Shown here: piece by piece, positions 26,362 to 35,546 of the stretch | Layout: the number at the start of each line of letters is the position of its first letter | How positions within the stretch are numbered: position 1 is the stretch's first letter | Origin: GCA-2709075 sp038146865 | GTDB lineage: Bacteria; Pseudomonadota; Alphaproteobacteria; MPNO01; UBA2964 | NCBI GenBank assembly: GCA_038146865.1 | Contig: JAYQSL010000002.1 | Location: forward strand, 712,617 to 776,616 | Direction of reading: 5' to 3' | Length of the DNA: 64,000 nt | Notes under the pieces: model-generated | What the model saw: only the letters and a program-made list of their open reading frames with translations | Told to the model about the DNA's origin: nothing | Database searches by the model: none | Program-made: the position numbers and the translations under genes

Positions 26362-26562
26362 TCAGCCAGCACTGGGTTCAACCAACCGAGCCATGAGATA
26401 CATGGAAAGGCAGGCAAGAGCAAACCCAGAATTCATCGGCCAAAAACCGCGCTTTCTTTCCTCCTCTGAAAGACTTTTATTAAACATTCGTCGAAGTCCA
26501 ACAAAGGCAAGCAAAAGACCACAGCCCAACCCAATACCCAGTATGATTGGTCCTAAACTCAT
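26362..26562 (-). CDS. Small two-segment membrane protein
   Basis: 66 residues with two hydrophobic segments: about 3-23 (GPIILGIGLGCGLLLAFVGL) and about 43-60 (NSGFALACLSMYLMARLV), joined by a charged loop FNKSLSEEERKRG. It overlaps the CinA-like stop (ATGA) and is followed 15 bases later by the first MFS gene, so translation coupling supports it as real despite its size. I do not recognise the family; function unknown. Confidence 0.75.
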   Translation of the reverse strand: MSLGPIILGIGLGCGLLLAFVGLRRMFNKSLSEEERKRGFWPMNSGFALACLSMYLMARLVEPSAG

Positions 26563-27362
26563 CCGTTTATATCTGGCTCTGCCGATCCCTGTGACTTCTC
26601 AGGATCCTCTTCAATGGGCTTTCCACCCAGATCCGCCAAAATGGCCATTAATTCGGCATGAGCTTGGTCAAGAATTTCTTCATCTATACCTCTCAACACC
26701 AGGGAGACCCGAAAACCAACATTCTCACGCATTTGCGGATAGGAACCAATGTCTAACATCGGGTAGCGATCCTGCAAATCGGCAAGCGGATCCGCGATTG
26801 TACCCTCACCCAAATCAATCGCTATCCCTCGAGATTTTACGGTTTCACCACCCTTTAGATGGCTTTTGGCCTCCTCAAACATCATCTGCATTATTTTGGG
26901 AACACCCGCCATAACGAAGACATTCTCCAACTTATATCCTGGCGCAACGCTTATCTCATTTTTTAAGAGCTCAGCCCCCACCGGAAAAGTCGCCATCCTC
27001 AACCGGGCGTCATTCATTTCCTCGCCACGAGACTCCACACGAGCCCTAAGCAATTGGGCTGTTTCGGAGTCAACATATGTTTTGACACCAAAGGCTTTAG
27101 CGACGCATTCGGTCGTTATGTCATCGTGGGTAGGGCCAATCCCGCCAGTCGTGAAAACATAATCATATTCAGCCCGTACAGTATTAATAGTCTGGATAAT
27201 TGTCTCTCTTACGTCAGGTATCACATGAGCCGCCATCATTCGAATGCCCATGTCGTTCAAGCCTTTTGCAATAACGGCAAGATTTTTATCCTGGGTTCTA
27301 CCTGATAACAGTTCATTTCCTATTAAAATAAGACAAGCAGTATAAATTTCATTTTTGGGCAT
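26559..27362 (-). CDS. CinA-like / MoaB-Mog fold (competence-damage-inducible A domain) protein
   Basis: 267 residues dominated by the molybdopterin-binding MoCF fold. The N-terminus ACLILIGNELLSGRTQD, the loop FTTGGIGPTHDDIT (near residues 70-84) and APGYKLENVFVMAGVPKIM define the CinA N-terminal domain. The C-terminal nicotinamide-nucleotide amidase domain of full CinA is absent, as in many alphaproteobacterial stand-alone versions. It leads the operon with the small membrane protein and the three MFS genes. Its true substrate in this group is unclear (ADP-ribose pyrophosphatase activity is reported for CinA-domain proteins). Confidence 0.87.
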   Translation of the reverse strand: MPKNEIYTACLILIGNELLSGRTQDKNLAVIAKGLNDMGIRMMAAHVIPDVRETIIQTINTVRAEYDYVFTTGGIGPTHDDITTECVAKAFGVKTYVDSETAQLLRARVESRGEEMNDARLRMATFPVGAELLKNEISVAPGYKLENVFVMAGVPKIMQMMFEEAKSHLKGGETVKSRGIAIDLGEGTIADPLADLQDRYPMLDIGSYPQMRENVGFRVSLVLRGIDEEILDQAHAELMAILADLGGKPIEEDPEKSQGSAEPDING

Positions 27363-27480
27363 AACTTAACCTGGGATTTTTACACATTTTATAGCCCAGC
27401 GGTGATAAACGCACTAGCCCGTTGCTGGACTATAATGCTGCGCATAAGATTTCGAAGATCCAGATGAGAGGGAATTTGAG

Positions 27481-28386
27481 ATGGAATCGAAAGGAAAACG
27501 ACTATCTAAGCTGCTTTCTGCCCCAGAAATACTCATATGTCCCGGCGTTTATGACGGATATAGCGCGCGCATGGCAGCGAATTTTGGCTATAAATCTGCG
27601 GTGATTTCAGGCGCTGGAGTCTCTGAGTCGCACCTAGGATGGGCGGATAAGGGCATTATGGGCTATCGTGAAAATGTAGAAGTTTGCAGGATGCTGGCCT
27701 CTCTGTCTGATGATTTATTGCTTCAAGCCGATGCCGATACGGGGTACGGCAACGCAGTCAACGTAAATTTTACGGTCAAAGGTTTTGAGAATGCCGGTGT
27801 CGCCGCTGTGATGATTGAAGATCAAGTTTGGCCAAAAAGATGCGGTCATTTGGCAGGAAAATCTGTGATACCTGCAGAGGAGATGGTTCAAAAAATTAAA
27901 TCCGCGGTTGATGCGAAACGTGACCCTGATTTTATAATAAAAGCCCGAACCGATGCAGCCGGTCCACTGGGAATAAACGCCGCGATCGACCGACTCAACG
28001 CTTACGCTGAAGCTGGCGCCACACTTCTTTTTGCCGATGCTCTTTTGTCTGAGGCGGATATTATTAACGTGGCATCAAATGTGCCCAAGCCGTTGGCTGT
28101 TAATATGGGTCTCGGGTTACTTACCAGGGGGACCACGCCATTAATACACCCCAAAAGATTGCAAGAAATTGGGGTTTCTATGGTCAGCTATCCCCGTCTA
28201 ATGAGCACTGGCGCGGTAAAAGGCATGTCCAACGCCATGGAGGCCTTTTCTCAAATGCTCGAATCTGAAAAGACGACTGAGAGACCAGATCTTCTTATGT
28301 CATTTAAAGAACATAACCAATTAGTAGGCATCGATTTGCTAGACGAATTGGAAAGTCGATACGCTGAACCATCGGACAACGTTTAA
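27481..28386 (+). CDS. Isocitrate lyase/PEP mutase family enzyme (PrpB/oxaloacetate decarboxylase-like)
   Basis: 301-residue TIM-barrel enzyme. QADADTGYGN holds the metal-binding Asp cluster, and IEDQVWPKRCGHLAGK carries the Glu and the K-[KR]-C-G-H loop found in methylisocitrate lyase and carboxyvinyl-carboxyphosphonate phosphorylmutase-like proteins. ATG 27481 follows GAGGGAATTTGAG. It is followed by map, about 70 bases later. The family splits C-C or P-C bonds of 2-oxo/2-hydroxy di- or tricarboxylates. The exact reaction (2-methylisocitrate lyase, oxaloacetate decarboxylase or dimethylmalate lyase) is not decidable here. Confidence 0.83.
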   Translation: MESKGKRLSKLLSAPEILICPGVYDGYSARMAANFGYKSAVISGAGVSESHLGWADKGIMGYRENVEVCRMLASLSDDLLLQADADTGYGNAVNVNFTVKGFENAGVAAVMIEDQVWPKRCGHLAGKSVIPAEEMVQKIKSAVDAKRDPDFIIKARTDAAGPLGINAAIDRLNAYAEAGATLLFADALLSEADIINVASNVPKPLAVNMGLGLLTRGTTPLIHPKRLQEIGVSMVSYPRLMSTGAVKGMSNAMEAFSQMLESEKTTERPDLLMSFKEHNQLVGIDLLDELESRYAEPSDNV

Positions 28387-28454
28387 ACCAATTTCTTGCT
28401 GTCGAAGGCTATTCATGCGATGGGTAAAAAACTTTCTAGCGGCAAGAAGATAAA

Positions 28455-29255
28455 ATGAACAGTTCGCCTCAATCACAGTATCGCACGCACAGCAAAGAGG
28501 AATTCGCGAGTATGCGGAAGGCAGGGAGACTTGCTGCGGAGCTGCTCGACTACATCACACCTTTTATTCAGCCTGGGGTGACTACAGAAGAGATAAACCA
28601 GCTGTGTCACGATTATACGATAGACCATGGGGCAATCCCGGCACCGTTAAATTACAAGGGCTTTCCCAAATCTATTTGCACATCAGTCAATCACGTTGTG
28701 TGCCACGGGATTCCTGGCGACCGCATTCTCCGTGATGGTGATATCGTCAACATAGACGTTACGCCGATCGTAGATGGTTGGCATGGCGACACCAGCCGCA
28801 TGTTCCCGGTTGGTCAAATAAATAAAAAAGCAGAGCGGTTAATCAAGGCTACGTATGAAAGTTTGATGAGAGCGATAGATGTTGTTCGACCCGGTGCAAC
28901 CTTGGGCGATATCGGTCACGCCATTCAATCCTACATCGAACCGATGCGTTTCTCCGTCGTCAGAGATTTTTGCGGCCATGGACTAGGTCAGGTTTTCCAC
29001 ACGCCACCAAGCGTTCTTCATTTTGGCAACCCTGGCGAAGGACCAAAACTAGTTGAAGGAATGTTTTTTACGATCGAGCCTATGATCAATGCAGGGAAAC
29101 CTGACTGCAAAATTCTTGCTGATGGATGGACAGCGGTTACCAAAGATAAATCTCTATCCGCGCAATTTGAGCATTCTTTGGGTGTAACAGAGGATGGCTG
29201 TGAAATTTTTACGTTATCGCCATTAGGATTGCACTGTCCTCCATACAACTCCTAG
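28455..29255 (+). CDS. map: Methionine aminopeptidase, type I
   Basis: 266 residues; removes N-terminal Met from nascent proteins. The five metal ligands are visible: Asp in VNIDVTP, Asp in WHGDTSR, His in GHGLGQVFH, Glu in FTIEPMI and Glu in QFEHSLGV. Upstream KSICTSVNHVVCHGIP holds the substrate-binding His. ATG 28455 is the natural start. The gene is plus-strand, following the PEP-mutase family gene. No N-terminal zinc-finger extension is present. Confidence 0.95.
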   Translation: MNSSPQSQYRTHSKEEFASMRKAGRLAAELLDYITPFIQPGVTTEEINQLCHDYTIDHGAIPAPLNYKGFPKSICTSVNHVVCHGIPGDRILRDGDIVNIDVTPIVDGWHGDTSRMFPVGQINKKAERLIKATYESLMRAIDVVRPGATLGDIGHAIQSYIEPMRFSVVRDFCGHGLGQVFHTPPSVLHFGNPGEGPKLVEGMFFTIEPMINAGKPDCKILADGWTAVTKDKSLSAQFEHSLGVTEDGCEIFTLSPLGLHCPPYNS

Positions 29256-29395
29256 AGCAAAACGCCGAATATTAGGTGACTGGGTAAGATGCTCAAATAG
29301 ACAATTAACGGCAGGGAAGAGTAATAAATAGCTATTTCGCTAATTTATTGGCCAAAACTGGACCGGCACCAAAGCTCCTATTGAGAGGGCCAATG

Positions 29396-30028
29396 CTAAA
29401 AATAAGCGATTAATTCAAGACTCCCGCGCCAAATCATGTCAAAGGAAACATAGACGATCAACAAAAGACCCAGATATCCTATCCATCGGTACTTTTCGAG
29501 AAATTTGGCGATTAACCCGGCCCCTACGCCCATCAAAATGACTGACAGGACAAGGCCTATTACCAAAACGGTCATGTTATCTTTTGCCACTCCTGCCACC
29601 GCGAGCACATTATCAAGCGACATAGATATATCTGCGACGGCCACTTGAAATATCGCAGCCGATACTGTTTTTCGCTCTGTGCCATTCTTTTTTTTCCCGT
29701 CTGCAACATCTACCCCTGGCGTGTTTTGCGCTCGCAAGTCAGAATATAGTTTCCAGCAAACCCACAGAAGAAGTAGGCCACCGAGTAATGTGATCCCTAC
29801 GATTCCTAAAAGCTGCATGGTAACTGCAGCGAAAATAATCCGTAAAACTACAGCCAGACCAACACCGAGACAGATAACTTTTTTTCGATGCTCGGGGTCT
29901 ACAGATGCCGCAGCTATGCCCACAACAATTGCGTTATCACCCGCAAGAACCAAGTCAATTAAAATCACCTGCGCAATCGGCAAAAACTCTAAATTGGCAA
30001 AGATCTCATTCACTAGTTCAAACTCCAA
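29396..30028 (-). CDS. TerC/YjbE-family integral membrane protein
   Basis: 210 residues with about seven membrane segments. The motif LVLAGDNAIVVGIAAA in segment 1 and ISMSLDNVLAVAGVAK in the second half each carry the Asp-Asn pair conserved in TerC proteins, now linked to manganese efflux or metal loading of exported proteins. A charged Lys-rich loop (DGKKKNGTERKT) separates the two halves. It is divergent from the methyltransferase at 30215. I see no clear yybP-ykoY manganese riboswitch in the leader. Confidence 0.88.
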   Translation of the reverse strand: MEFELVNEIFANLEFLPIAQVILIDLVLAGDNAIVVGIAAASVDPEHRKKVICLGVGLAVVLRIIFAAVTMQLLGIVGITLLGGLLLLWVCWKLYSDLRAQNTPGVDVADGKKKNGTERKTVSAAIFQVAVADISMSLDNVLAVAGVAKDNMTVLVIGLVLSVILMGVGAGLIAKFLEKYRWIGYLGLLLIVYVSFDMIWRGSLELIAYF

Positions 30029-30214
30029 TGGTATTCACAAGGCAGGTTTCAGATCTTAACTTCTTTCTTAATCACATCGAACCCAAGATGGCTTGACTAT
30101 CGCCAGGGTCCGCGCTTTCTCTTACATGAGAAAGCAAATTAAGACAAAATTTGAGATTCTATCGAAAACCCTCAACGCATCGCTGAGCAGACAAAAAGGA
30201 TGATATAAGTTTCC

Positions 30215-30817
30215 ATGACTAATGATTGGGAAAATTATTATAAGGAAACAGGGCTTCGTGCCCCGCGCCAAACCCTAATCTCGGCATTAAACCGGTTTGA
30301 AAAGGAGGGTTCCGATCCAGGCGAATGCCATGCCATAGATTTGGGCAGTGGAAATGGGCGTGATACCGCAGAGTTATTGCGTCGGGGATGGCGCGTAACC
30401 GCAATTGACTCTGAGCCAGCCGCAATAGCTGGACTTATACAGCGACAGGATCTTCCCGAAGAAAACCAATTGAACACGATATTGGGTAAGTTTGAATTAG
30501 TGGAATTTCCTGAGAATGTTAACCTCGTCAATTCAAGTTTTGCTCTACCTCTAGTGGCCCCAGAACATTTCCCAGATTTATGGAATAAAATCCTATATTC
30601 GTTGATGCCTGGGGGTCGTATATCTTGTCAACTTTATGGAGATAAAGACGATTGGAGGGGCAATCCAACAATTACATTTTTTAGCCGTGACGGAATATCA
30701 GCACTTCTCAATACCCTTGAAATTGAGTTCTTTGAGGAAGAGGAGACGGATGGAACCACCCCGCGCGGAAAACATAAACATTGGCATATTTTCCATATTG
30801 TGGCCCGCAAGATTTGA
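30215..30817 (+). CDS. SAM-dependent methyltransferase (TehB-like)
   Basis: 200-residue class I methyltransferase. CHAIDLGSGNGRDTAELL is the SAM-binding motif I (near residues 38-55), followed by VTAIDSEPAAI (motif II acidic residue). SLMPGGRISCQLYGD is the motif IV-V region and GKHKHWHIFHIVARK the C-terminal strand. The size and the C-terminal KHWHIFH pattern resemble TehB-type tellurite/thiopurine methyltransferases. It is divergent from the TerC gene, which is interesting given TerC's historical tellurite link, but no substrate is shown. Confidence 0.8.
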   Translation: MTNDWENYYKETGLRAPRQTLISALNRFEKEGSDPGECHAIDLGSGNGRDTAELLRRGWRVTAIDSEPAAIAGLIQRQDLPEENQLNTILGKFELVEFPENVNLVNSSFALPLVAPEHFPDLWNKILYSLMPGGRISCQLYGDKDDWRGNPTITFFSRDGISALLNTLEIEFFEEEETDGTTPRGKHKHWHIFHIVARKI

Positions 30818-30900
30818 ATTCTCAGAGAATAAGAAAAAAGAGACAAATTTCCAGAAATTCTAGGTCAACGCGCCGTTTGTGTCCCGTTTGGAACTGTTAT

Positions 30901-31908
30901 TCAGGCAAAATAATCAGGGAAAGCCGTGGCGAGGCTCTGCCTTACGCGGTGTTGAATGGGCAATTTCTCATCTGGTTTTAGAAATTTTTCTCCTGTTATC
31001 GTTTCGAAAAGAGAAATATATCTCTGGCTAAAATCAATCAACGTGATTTCAGGGATTGGGGGGATTGGATCCCTGTAAGGATCGCACCGCTCCGAAACCC
31101 AGAGCCTCAGAAACTCTTTATCAAGGCTATCTGGTTCCTCTCCCGACTCCAACCTAGCCTGGTAGGAAGATTTAATCCAATAACGACTTGAGTCGGGAGT
31201 GTGTATCTCGTCAGCAAGAGTAATTCTACCCTGGCTATCCAATCCAAACTCGTATTTTGTATCAACTAAGATAAGGCCGTTTTTCGCCGCAATCTCTTTA
31301 CCCCTAATGAAAAGAGCATGGCTAATTTCTGCGAGTTCGGTCCACTCCGCCTCGGTTAATAATCCATTTTTTATTATTTCAGCGGGTGTTATCGGTGCGT
31401 CGTGCTCCCCCTGCAAAGCCTTAGTCGTAGGGGTCAGTATGGTCTCTGGAAGTTTTTCGTTTTTGTTTAACCCATCCGGAAATTTTAGCCCATAAAGCTC
31501 TCTTCCACCTTTGGCGTACATCGGCCATATACTCGTTTCCGTTGATCCGGTGATATAGTCTCTGACAACCATCTCGACGGGAAGCATGTCTAATTTTTCT
31601 GCAACGACAATGTTCGGATCAGGATAAGCGACCGCATGATTGGGGCAGAGATCAGCTGTTTGCTCAAACCAAAATCGAGCAGTCTGGTTTAAAACTTGGC
31701 CTTTGTAGGGGACAGATGCCATAACCTTATCGAACGCGGATTGACGATCAGTAGCAATCATTATCCTCGTGCCATCTGGTAGGTCATATGAGTCTCTTAC
31801 CTTACCTGCATAAAAGCCTGGTAATTCAGGAAAGTAGGCTTCGGTCAGGCATAGATCATTTAGGGCCAATGTAAGATCCCGGAGTTTTGGAAATAGGATG
31901 CAGACCAT
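30901..31908 (-). CDS. purC: Phosphoribosylaminoimidazole-succinocarboxamide synthase
   Basis: 335 residues; joins CAIR and aspartate in de novo purine synthesis. This is the longer PurC type common in Alphaproteobacteria with several homologues per genome. YAGKVRDSYDLPDG is the nucleotide-binding opening (near residues 33-46), followed by IMIATDRQSAFD and VVRDYITGSTETSIW. LVDTKYEFGLDSQGRI is the conserved C-terminal metal/ATP region. ATG 31908 is the longest start; the conserved part begins around LTLALND, 12 residues in, so a shorter start is possible. It is divergent from the Atm1-like gene; purB and purSQL are nearby but in separate units. Confidence 0.92.
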   Translation of the reverse strand: MVCILFPKLRDLTLALNDLCLTEAYFPELPGFYAGKVRDSYDLPDGTRIMIATDRQSAFDKVMASVPYKGQVLNQTARFWFEQTADLCPNHAVAYPDPNIVVAEKLDMLPVEMVVRDYITGSTETSIWPMYAKGGRELYGLKFPDGLNKNEKLPETILTPTTKALQGEHDAPITPAEIIKNGLLTEAEWTELAEISHALFIRGKEIAAKNGLILVDTKYEFGLDSQGRITLADEIHTPDSSRYWIKSSYQARLESGEEPDSLDKEFLRLWVSERCDPYRDPIPPIPEITLIDFSQRYISLFETITGEKFLKPDEKLPIQHRVRQSLATAFPDYFA

Positions 31909-32168
31909 AATGCATCCTGATTAACTTTTAAATTGGTCCTCTGATAAAATAAACCCCAGCAATTTTTTTTGGTGACCAGGCAAGCTAATATGGGAATTGC
32001 TGATCTCTATCTACATTAATGGTCTCAGGAACATACGAACATATAATCGTCTCCACCCTGCAAAATGTCCGACCTTACTCAAAAAAGATGACATAGGGAT
32101 CGCCCCATAGAGAGGGTTGTGACATTATTAAGTACATTATCTTTTATAAATGATATGGCTGGCAAACC

Positions 32169-33998
32169 TTGACCGTACCTAAATCCACTATTCCTCCTAA
32201 GGAACGTCATACTCTTCAGCTTATTCTCCCATTCCTATGGCCTACCGATAATAAGGCTATGAAGCTAAAGCTTCTCGCCTCTTTCTGTGTTGTCTTAGCC
32301 ATGGCCGGTCTCAATTCCGCCTTTCCGATGTTATTCGCCCAAGTTATCGACACCCTTAATGAGAAATCACAACAAAACATTGGGGGTTCAGTTGGTATTG
32401 GCGTAATGGGCCTGCTCGTTGCCTACGGTGCTGCTCATTGGTTAAGCCGGTGTTTCAGTGAAATCAGGTGGACCCTCTATGGTCGGATCGAGCAACCAGT
32501 AAGGCGCCAAGTGAACATGGTGGTCTTCGAGCACTTGCATAATTTATCTTTAAGATTTCACTTGGGTAAGCGCACGGGTTCTTTAAGCCGAATAATCGAT
32601 AACGGAAGTCGAGCGATAGAAGACCTTCTTTTTGACATAGTCTTCCTAATATTACCTTTTATCATCGAGATAATCCTCGTAACCAATGTTCTCTTTATCG
32701 TTTTTGATGGTGTCTTTGCGGTCATAATGTTGGGAACCTTAGTAGCCTATTTGACCGCCCTCATAATAGGATCTGAGTGGTTGCGCAGGCATCAAAGGCG
32801 GGCGGTAGCCGTTGGCACAGAGGCTCATGGAAAGGCGGTCGATAGCCTTCTTAACTTTGAAACAATCAAATACTCGGGCAATGAGGAATTTGTATCTCGC
32901 CGCTATGATAAGGCCCTGTCCCAGGTACAACAGATGACCGTTAAAGCCCTAACATGGCGCAGTCTGACGGGTCTCATCAATGTAAGTATTCTTGGTGTAG
33001 GTATCACCCTTATGGTTGTCACGGCCGGCAATAGAGTGCTTGAGGGCGCTATGACATTGGGTGCCCTGGTTGCGGTAAACCAGTATCTTCTTCAGCTAAT
33101 CAGACCTTTAGATCGATTAGGTCACCTATATCGCACTATAAAAAAGGCACTTGTCGATTTAGAGCAGATGATGTCTTTGTTGGCTATTCAGCCAGAAATT
33201 ATTGATAGTGCGAGTTCATTGCCTTTGCCCTCCGGCAATGGCGAGATCGTGTTTGATAAAGTCAGCTTCGCCTACGACTCACGCCGGCCAGTTCTTCATG
33301 AAATTTCTTTTACCGTGCCGGCGGGTAAGACTGTGGCCCTTGTAGGTCCGTCTGGAGCCGGAAAATCAACAATAGGTCGGCTACTATTTCGTTTTTACGA
33401 TGTGACATCTGGTGAGATACGCATTGACGGCGCTGTCATCCAAAAGACAAATCAGGCCTCTTTGCGGGCAGCTATTGCTGTCGTGCCCCAAGATAGCGTC
33501 CTATTCAATGAGAATCTCCGATATAACATCGGGTTTGGTCGTCCGGGTTGCACTAATGATGAGATAAGAGAGGCAGCGAGCCTCGCGCAAATTCACGAAT
33601 TTATCCAGGCTTTACCCGATGGCTACGAGTCCCTGGTTGGAGAACGCGGTCTCAAACTCTCAGGCGGAGAAAAACAAAGAGTAGCGATTGCACGAGCGGC
33701 CCTGAAACGGCCGCGTATTTTTCTTTTCGATGAAGCGACTTCCTCTCTCGACTCCCAAACAGAAAATGCTATCCAAGAAAATCTTATGAAAATATCTAGA
33801 GGAACCACAACAATGATCATCGCCCATCGATTATCAACCATAGTCCATGCCGATGAAATCTTATTTTTTGAAGACGGAAGGATCACTGAACGGGGAAACC
33901 ATCCACAATTGCTCCGATCCGGCGGATCTTATGCGTCAATGTGGCAACGCCAACTTGAAACTCGAGAACTAGGGCCACCTCTCGCTGTTGCCGAATAA
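32169..33998 (+). CDS. Atm1-type ABC exporter (permease-ATPase half transporter)
   Basis: 609 residues: an N-terminal six-helix exporter domain (about 20-330) and a C-terminal ATPase (about 350-590). The ATPase shows Walker A GPSGAGKST, signature LSGGEKQRVAIARA, Walker B IFLFDEATSSLD and the switch IIAHRLSTI. The membrane domain carries NFETIKYSGNEEF, diagnostic for the Atm1/HMT1 group that exports glutathione-derived compounds and links to Fe-S biogenesis or metal detoxification. TTG 32169 is used as start because no ATG is in frame before residue 30 and the family normally has this N-terminal length; no strong Shine-Dalgarno is seen. Confidence 0.9.
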   Translation: MTVPKSTIPPKERHTLQLILPFLWPTDNKAMKLKLLASFCVVLAMAGLNSAFPMLFAQVIDTLNEKSQQNIGGSVGIGVMGLLVAYGAAHWLSRCFSEIRWTLYGRIEQPVRRQVNMVVFEHLHNLSLRFHLGKRTGSLSRIIDNGSRAIEDLLFDIVFLILPFIIEIILVTNVLFIVFDGVFAVIMLGTLVAYLTALIIGSEWLRRHQRRAVAVGTEAHGKAVDSLLNFETIKYSGNEEFVSRRYDKALSQVQQMTVKALTWRSLTGLINVSILGVGITLMVVTAGNRVLEGAMTLGALVAVNQYLLQLIRPLDRLGHLYRTIKKALVDLEQMMSLLAIQPEIIDSASSLPLPSGNGEIVFDKVSFAYDSRRPVLHEISFTVPAGKTVALVGPSGAGKSTIGRLLFRFYDVTSGEIRIDGAVIQKTNQASLRAAIAVVPQDSVLFNENLRYNIGFGRPGCTNDEIREAASLAQIHEFIQALPDGYESLVGERGLKLSGGEKQRVAIARAALKRPRIFLFDEATSSLDSQTENAIQENLMKISRGTTTMIIAHRLSTIVHADEILFFEDGRITERGNHPQLLRSGGSYASMWQRQLETRELGPPLAVAE

Positions 33999-34106
33999 AA
34001 CTTCAAACAACGTCTCAAATCGACCAATGTCTTAATAGAAAAGTTGACACCCCCACCCTTGGATCGGTAGGGAGAGCAGGTAAAGACTTAAACAAAGGCC
34101 AATGAC

Positions 34107-35399
34107 ATGATCCCCCGCTATTCCAGGCCAGAGATGGCAGCCATCTGGGAACCAGAAAATAAATTCCGAATTTGGTTTCAAATCGAGGCACATGCTTGTG
34201 ACGCGCAAGCGAAGCTAGGAGTTATCCCTCAAGACGCTGCGAAAGCAGTTTGGGAACGGGGAAAATGGGAAATCAATAGGATTGATGAAATTGAACGCGA
34301 GACCAAACATGACGTTATCGCCTTCTTAACAAACCTTGCAGAACATGTGGGTGAGGAGGCCCGATTTGTTCACCAAGGTATGACATCATCAGACGTTCTC
34401 GACACCTGCCTCGCAGTCCAGCTAAGTCAGGCTGCGGATATACTAATTAAGGATATAGACGAACTACTAGCAGCCCTAAAAAAGAGAGCATATGAACATA
34501 AAAACACTCTCTGCATTGGGAGAAGTCATGGCATACATGCGGAACCAACCACCTTTGGTCTTAAACTCGCCGGGCATTATGCGGAATTTGCTCGCAATCG
34601 AGAGAGAATGGTGGTGGCCCGAAGAGAAATCGCTACCTGTGCCATCTCGGGCGCCGTGGGCACCTTCGCAAACATTGATCCAAGGGTAGAGGAATATGTC
34701 TCAGCTAAAATGGGACTTGAGGTAGAGCCTGTATCAACACAAGTTATCCCCCGTGACCGTCATGCGGCCTTTTTCGCTGCGCTGGGGGTAATCGCGAGCG
34801 GGCTGGAACGGCTAGCCACAGAAATTCGTCATATGCAGCGAACCGAGATGAGAGAGGCCGAAGAGTATTTTTCACCGGGACAAAAAGGTTCCAGCGCGAT
34901 GCCGCATAAACGCAACCCTGTTTTAACAGAAAATATAACGGGCTTGGCTCGCATCGTTCGCTCTGCCGTTATCCCAGCTATGGAGAATGTCGCTCTTTGG
35001 CATGAAAGAGATATATCTCATTCATCTGTGGAGCGGATGATTGGCCCCGACGCTACGGTCACCCTGGATTTTGCAATAGCACGCATGTCTGCTGTTATTG
35101 AAAAGCTCGTAGTTTACGAGGATATGATGAAAAGAAACCTAGACTCTCTGGGAGGGTTGGTGTTTTCGCAAAGGGTTCTGCTTGGATTAACTCAGGCTGG
35201 CATGAGCCGAGAGGCGTCATATTCTGCCGTTCAACGCAACGCCATGAGAGTTTGGGAGGAAGGCGCGGACTTTTTAACCGAGCTGCAAGCAGACCCTGAA
35301 GTTGTCGCAAACATAAGCGCGGAGCGGTTAGCTAGTCTCTTCGATTTATCCTATCATACTAGAAGTGTAGACAAGATTTTTGATAGGGTCTTTTCATAA
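34107..35399 (+). CDS. purB: Adenylosuccinate lyase
   Basis: 430 residues of the fumarase/aspartase superfamily; cleaves SAICAR and adenylosuccinate. RYSRPEMAAIW opens the protein, TSSDVLDT (near 94-100) is the substrate motif, and GRSHGIHAEPTTFG holds the catalytic His. The flexible signature loop is GSSAMPHKRNPVLTEN, with the catalytic Ser. ATG 34107 lies about 110 bases after the Atm1-like gene. It is not operonic with purC, which faces the other way. Confidence 0.95.
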   Translation: MIPRYSRPEMAAIWEPENKFRIWFQIEAHACDAQAKLGVIPQDAAKAVWERGKWEINRIDEIERETKHDVIAFLTNLAEHVGEEARFVHQGMTSSDVLDTCLAVQLSQAADILIKDIDELLAALKKRAYEHKNTLCIGRSHGIHAEPTTFGLKLAGHYAEFARNRERMVVARREIATCAISGAVGTFANIDPRVEEYVSAKMGLEVEPVSTQVIPRDRHAAFFAALGVIASGLERLATEIRHMQRTEMREAEEYFSPGQKGSSAMPHKRNPVLTENITGLARIVRSAVIPAMENVALWHERDISHSSVERMIGPDATVTLDFAIARMSAVIEKLVVYEDMMKRNLDSLGGLVFSQRVLLGLTQAGMSREASYSAVQRNAMRVWEEGADFLTELQADPEVVANISAERLASLFDLSYHTRSVDKIFDRVFS

Positions 35400-35546
35400 T
35401 ATGAAACAGGCATAGAACATATTTGAAAGCTTACGAGACAAAAACTGAGCTCACTTCAAGGTAAAGAATTTAGTTTGAAGACCAGGTAGGGTTGGTGGGA
35501 ATATTTGGAGATGTGCAGAAACCTATCAATAATTTGAGGATGAGAT

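Noticed and set aside
26318..26914. 198-codon plus-strand open frame
   Set aside because: Antisense shadow of the small membrane protein and CinA-like gene; Pro/Ser-rich low complexity.
30029..30214. yybP-ykoY manganese riboswitch upstream of TerC
   Set aside because: The conserved element was not seen by eye; a covariance search would decide.
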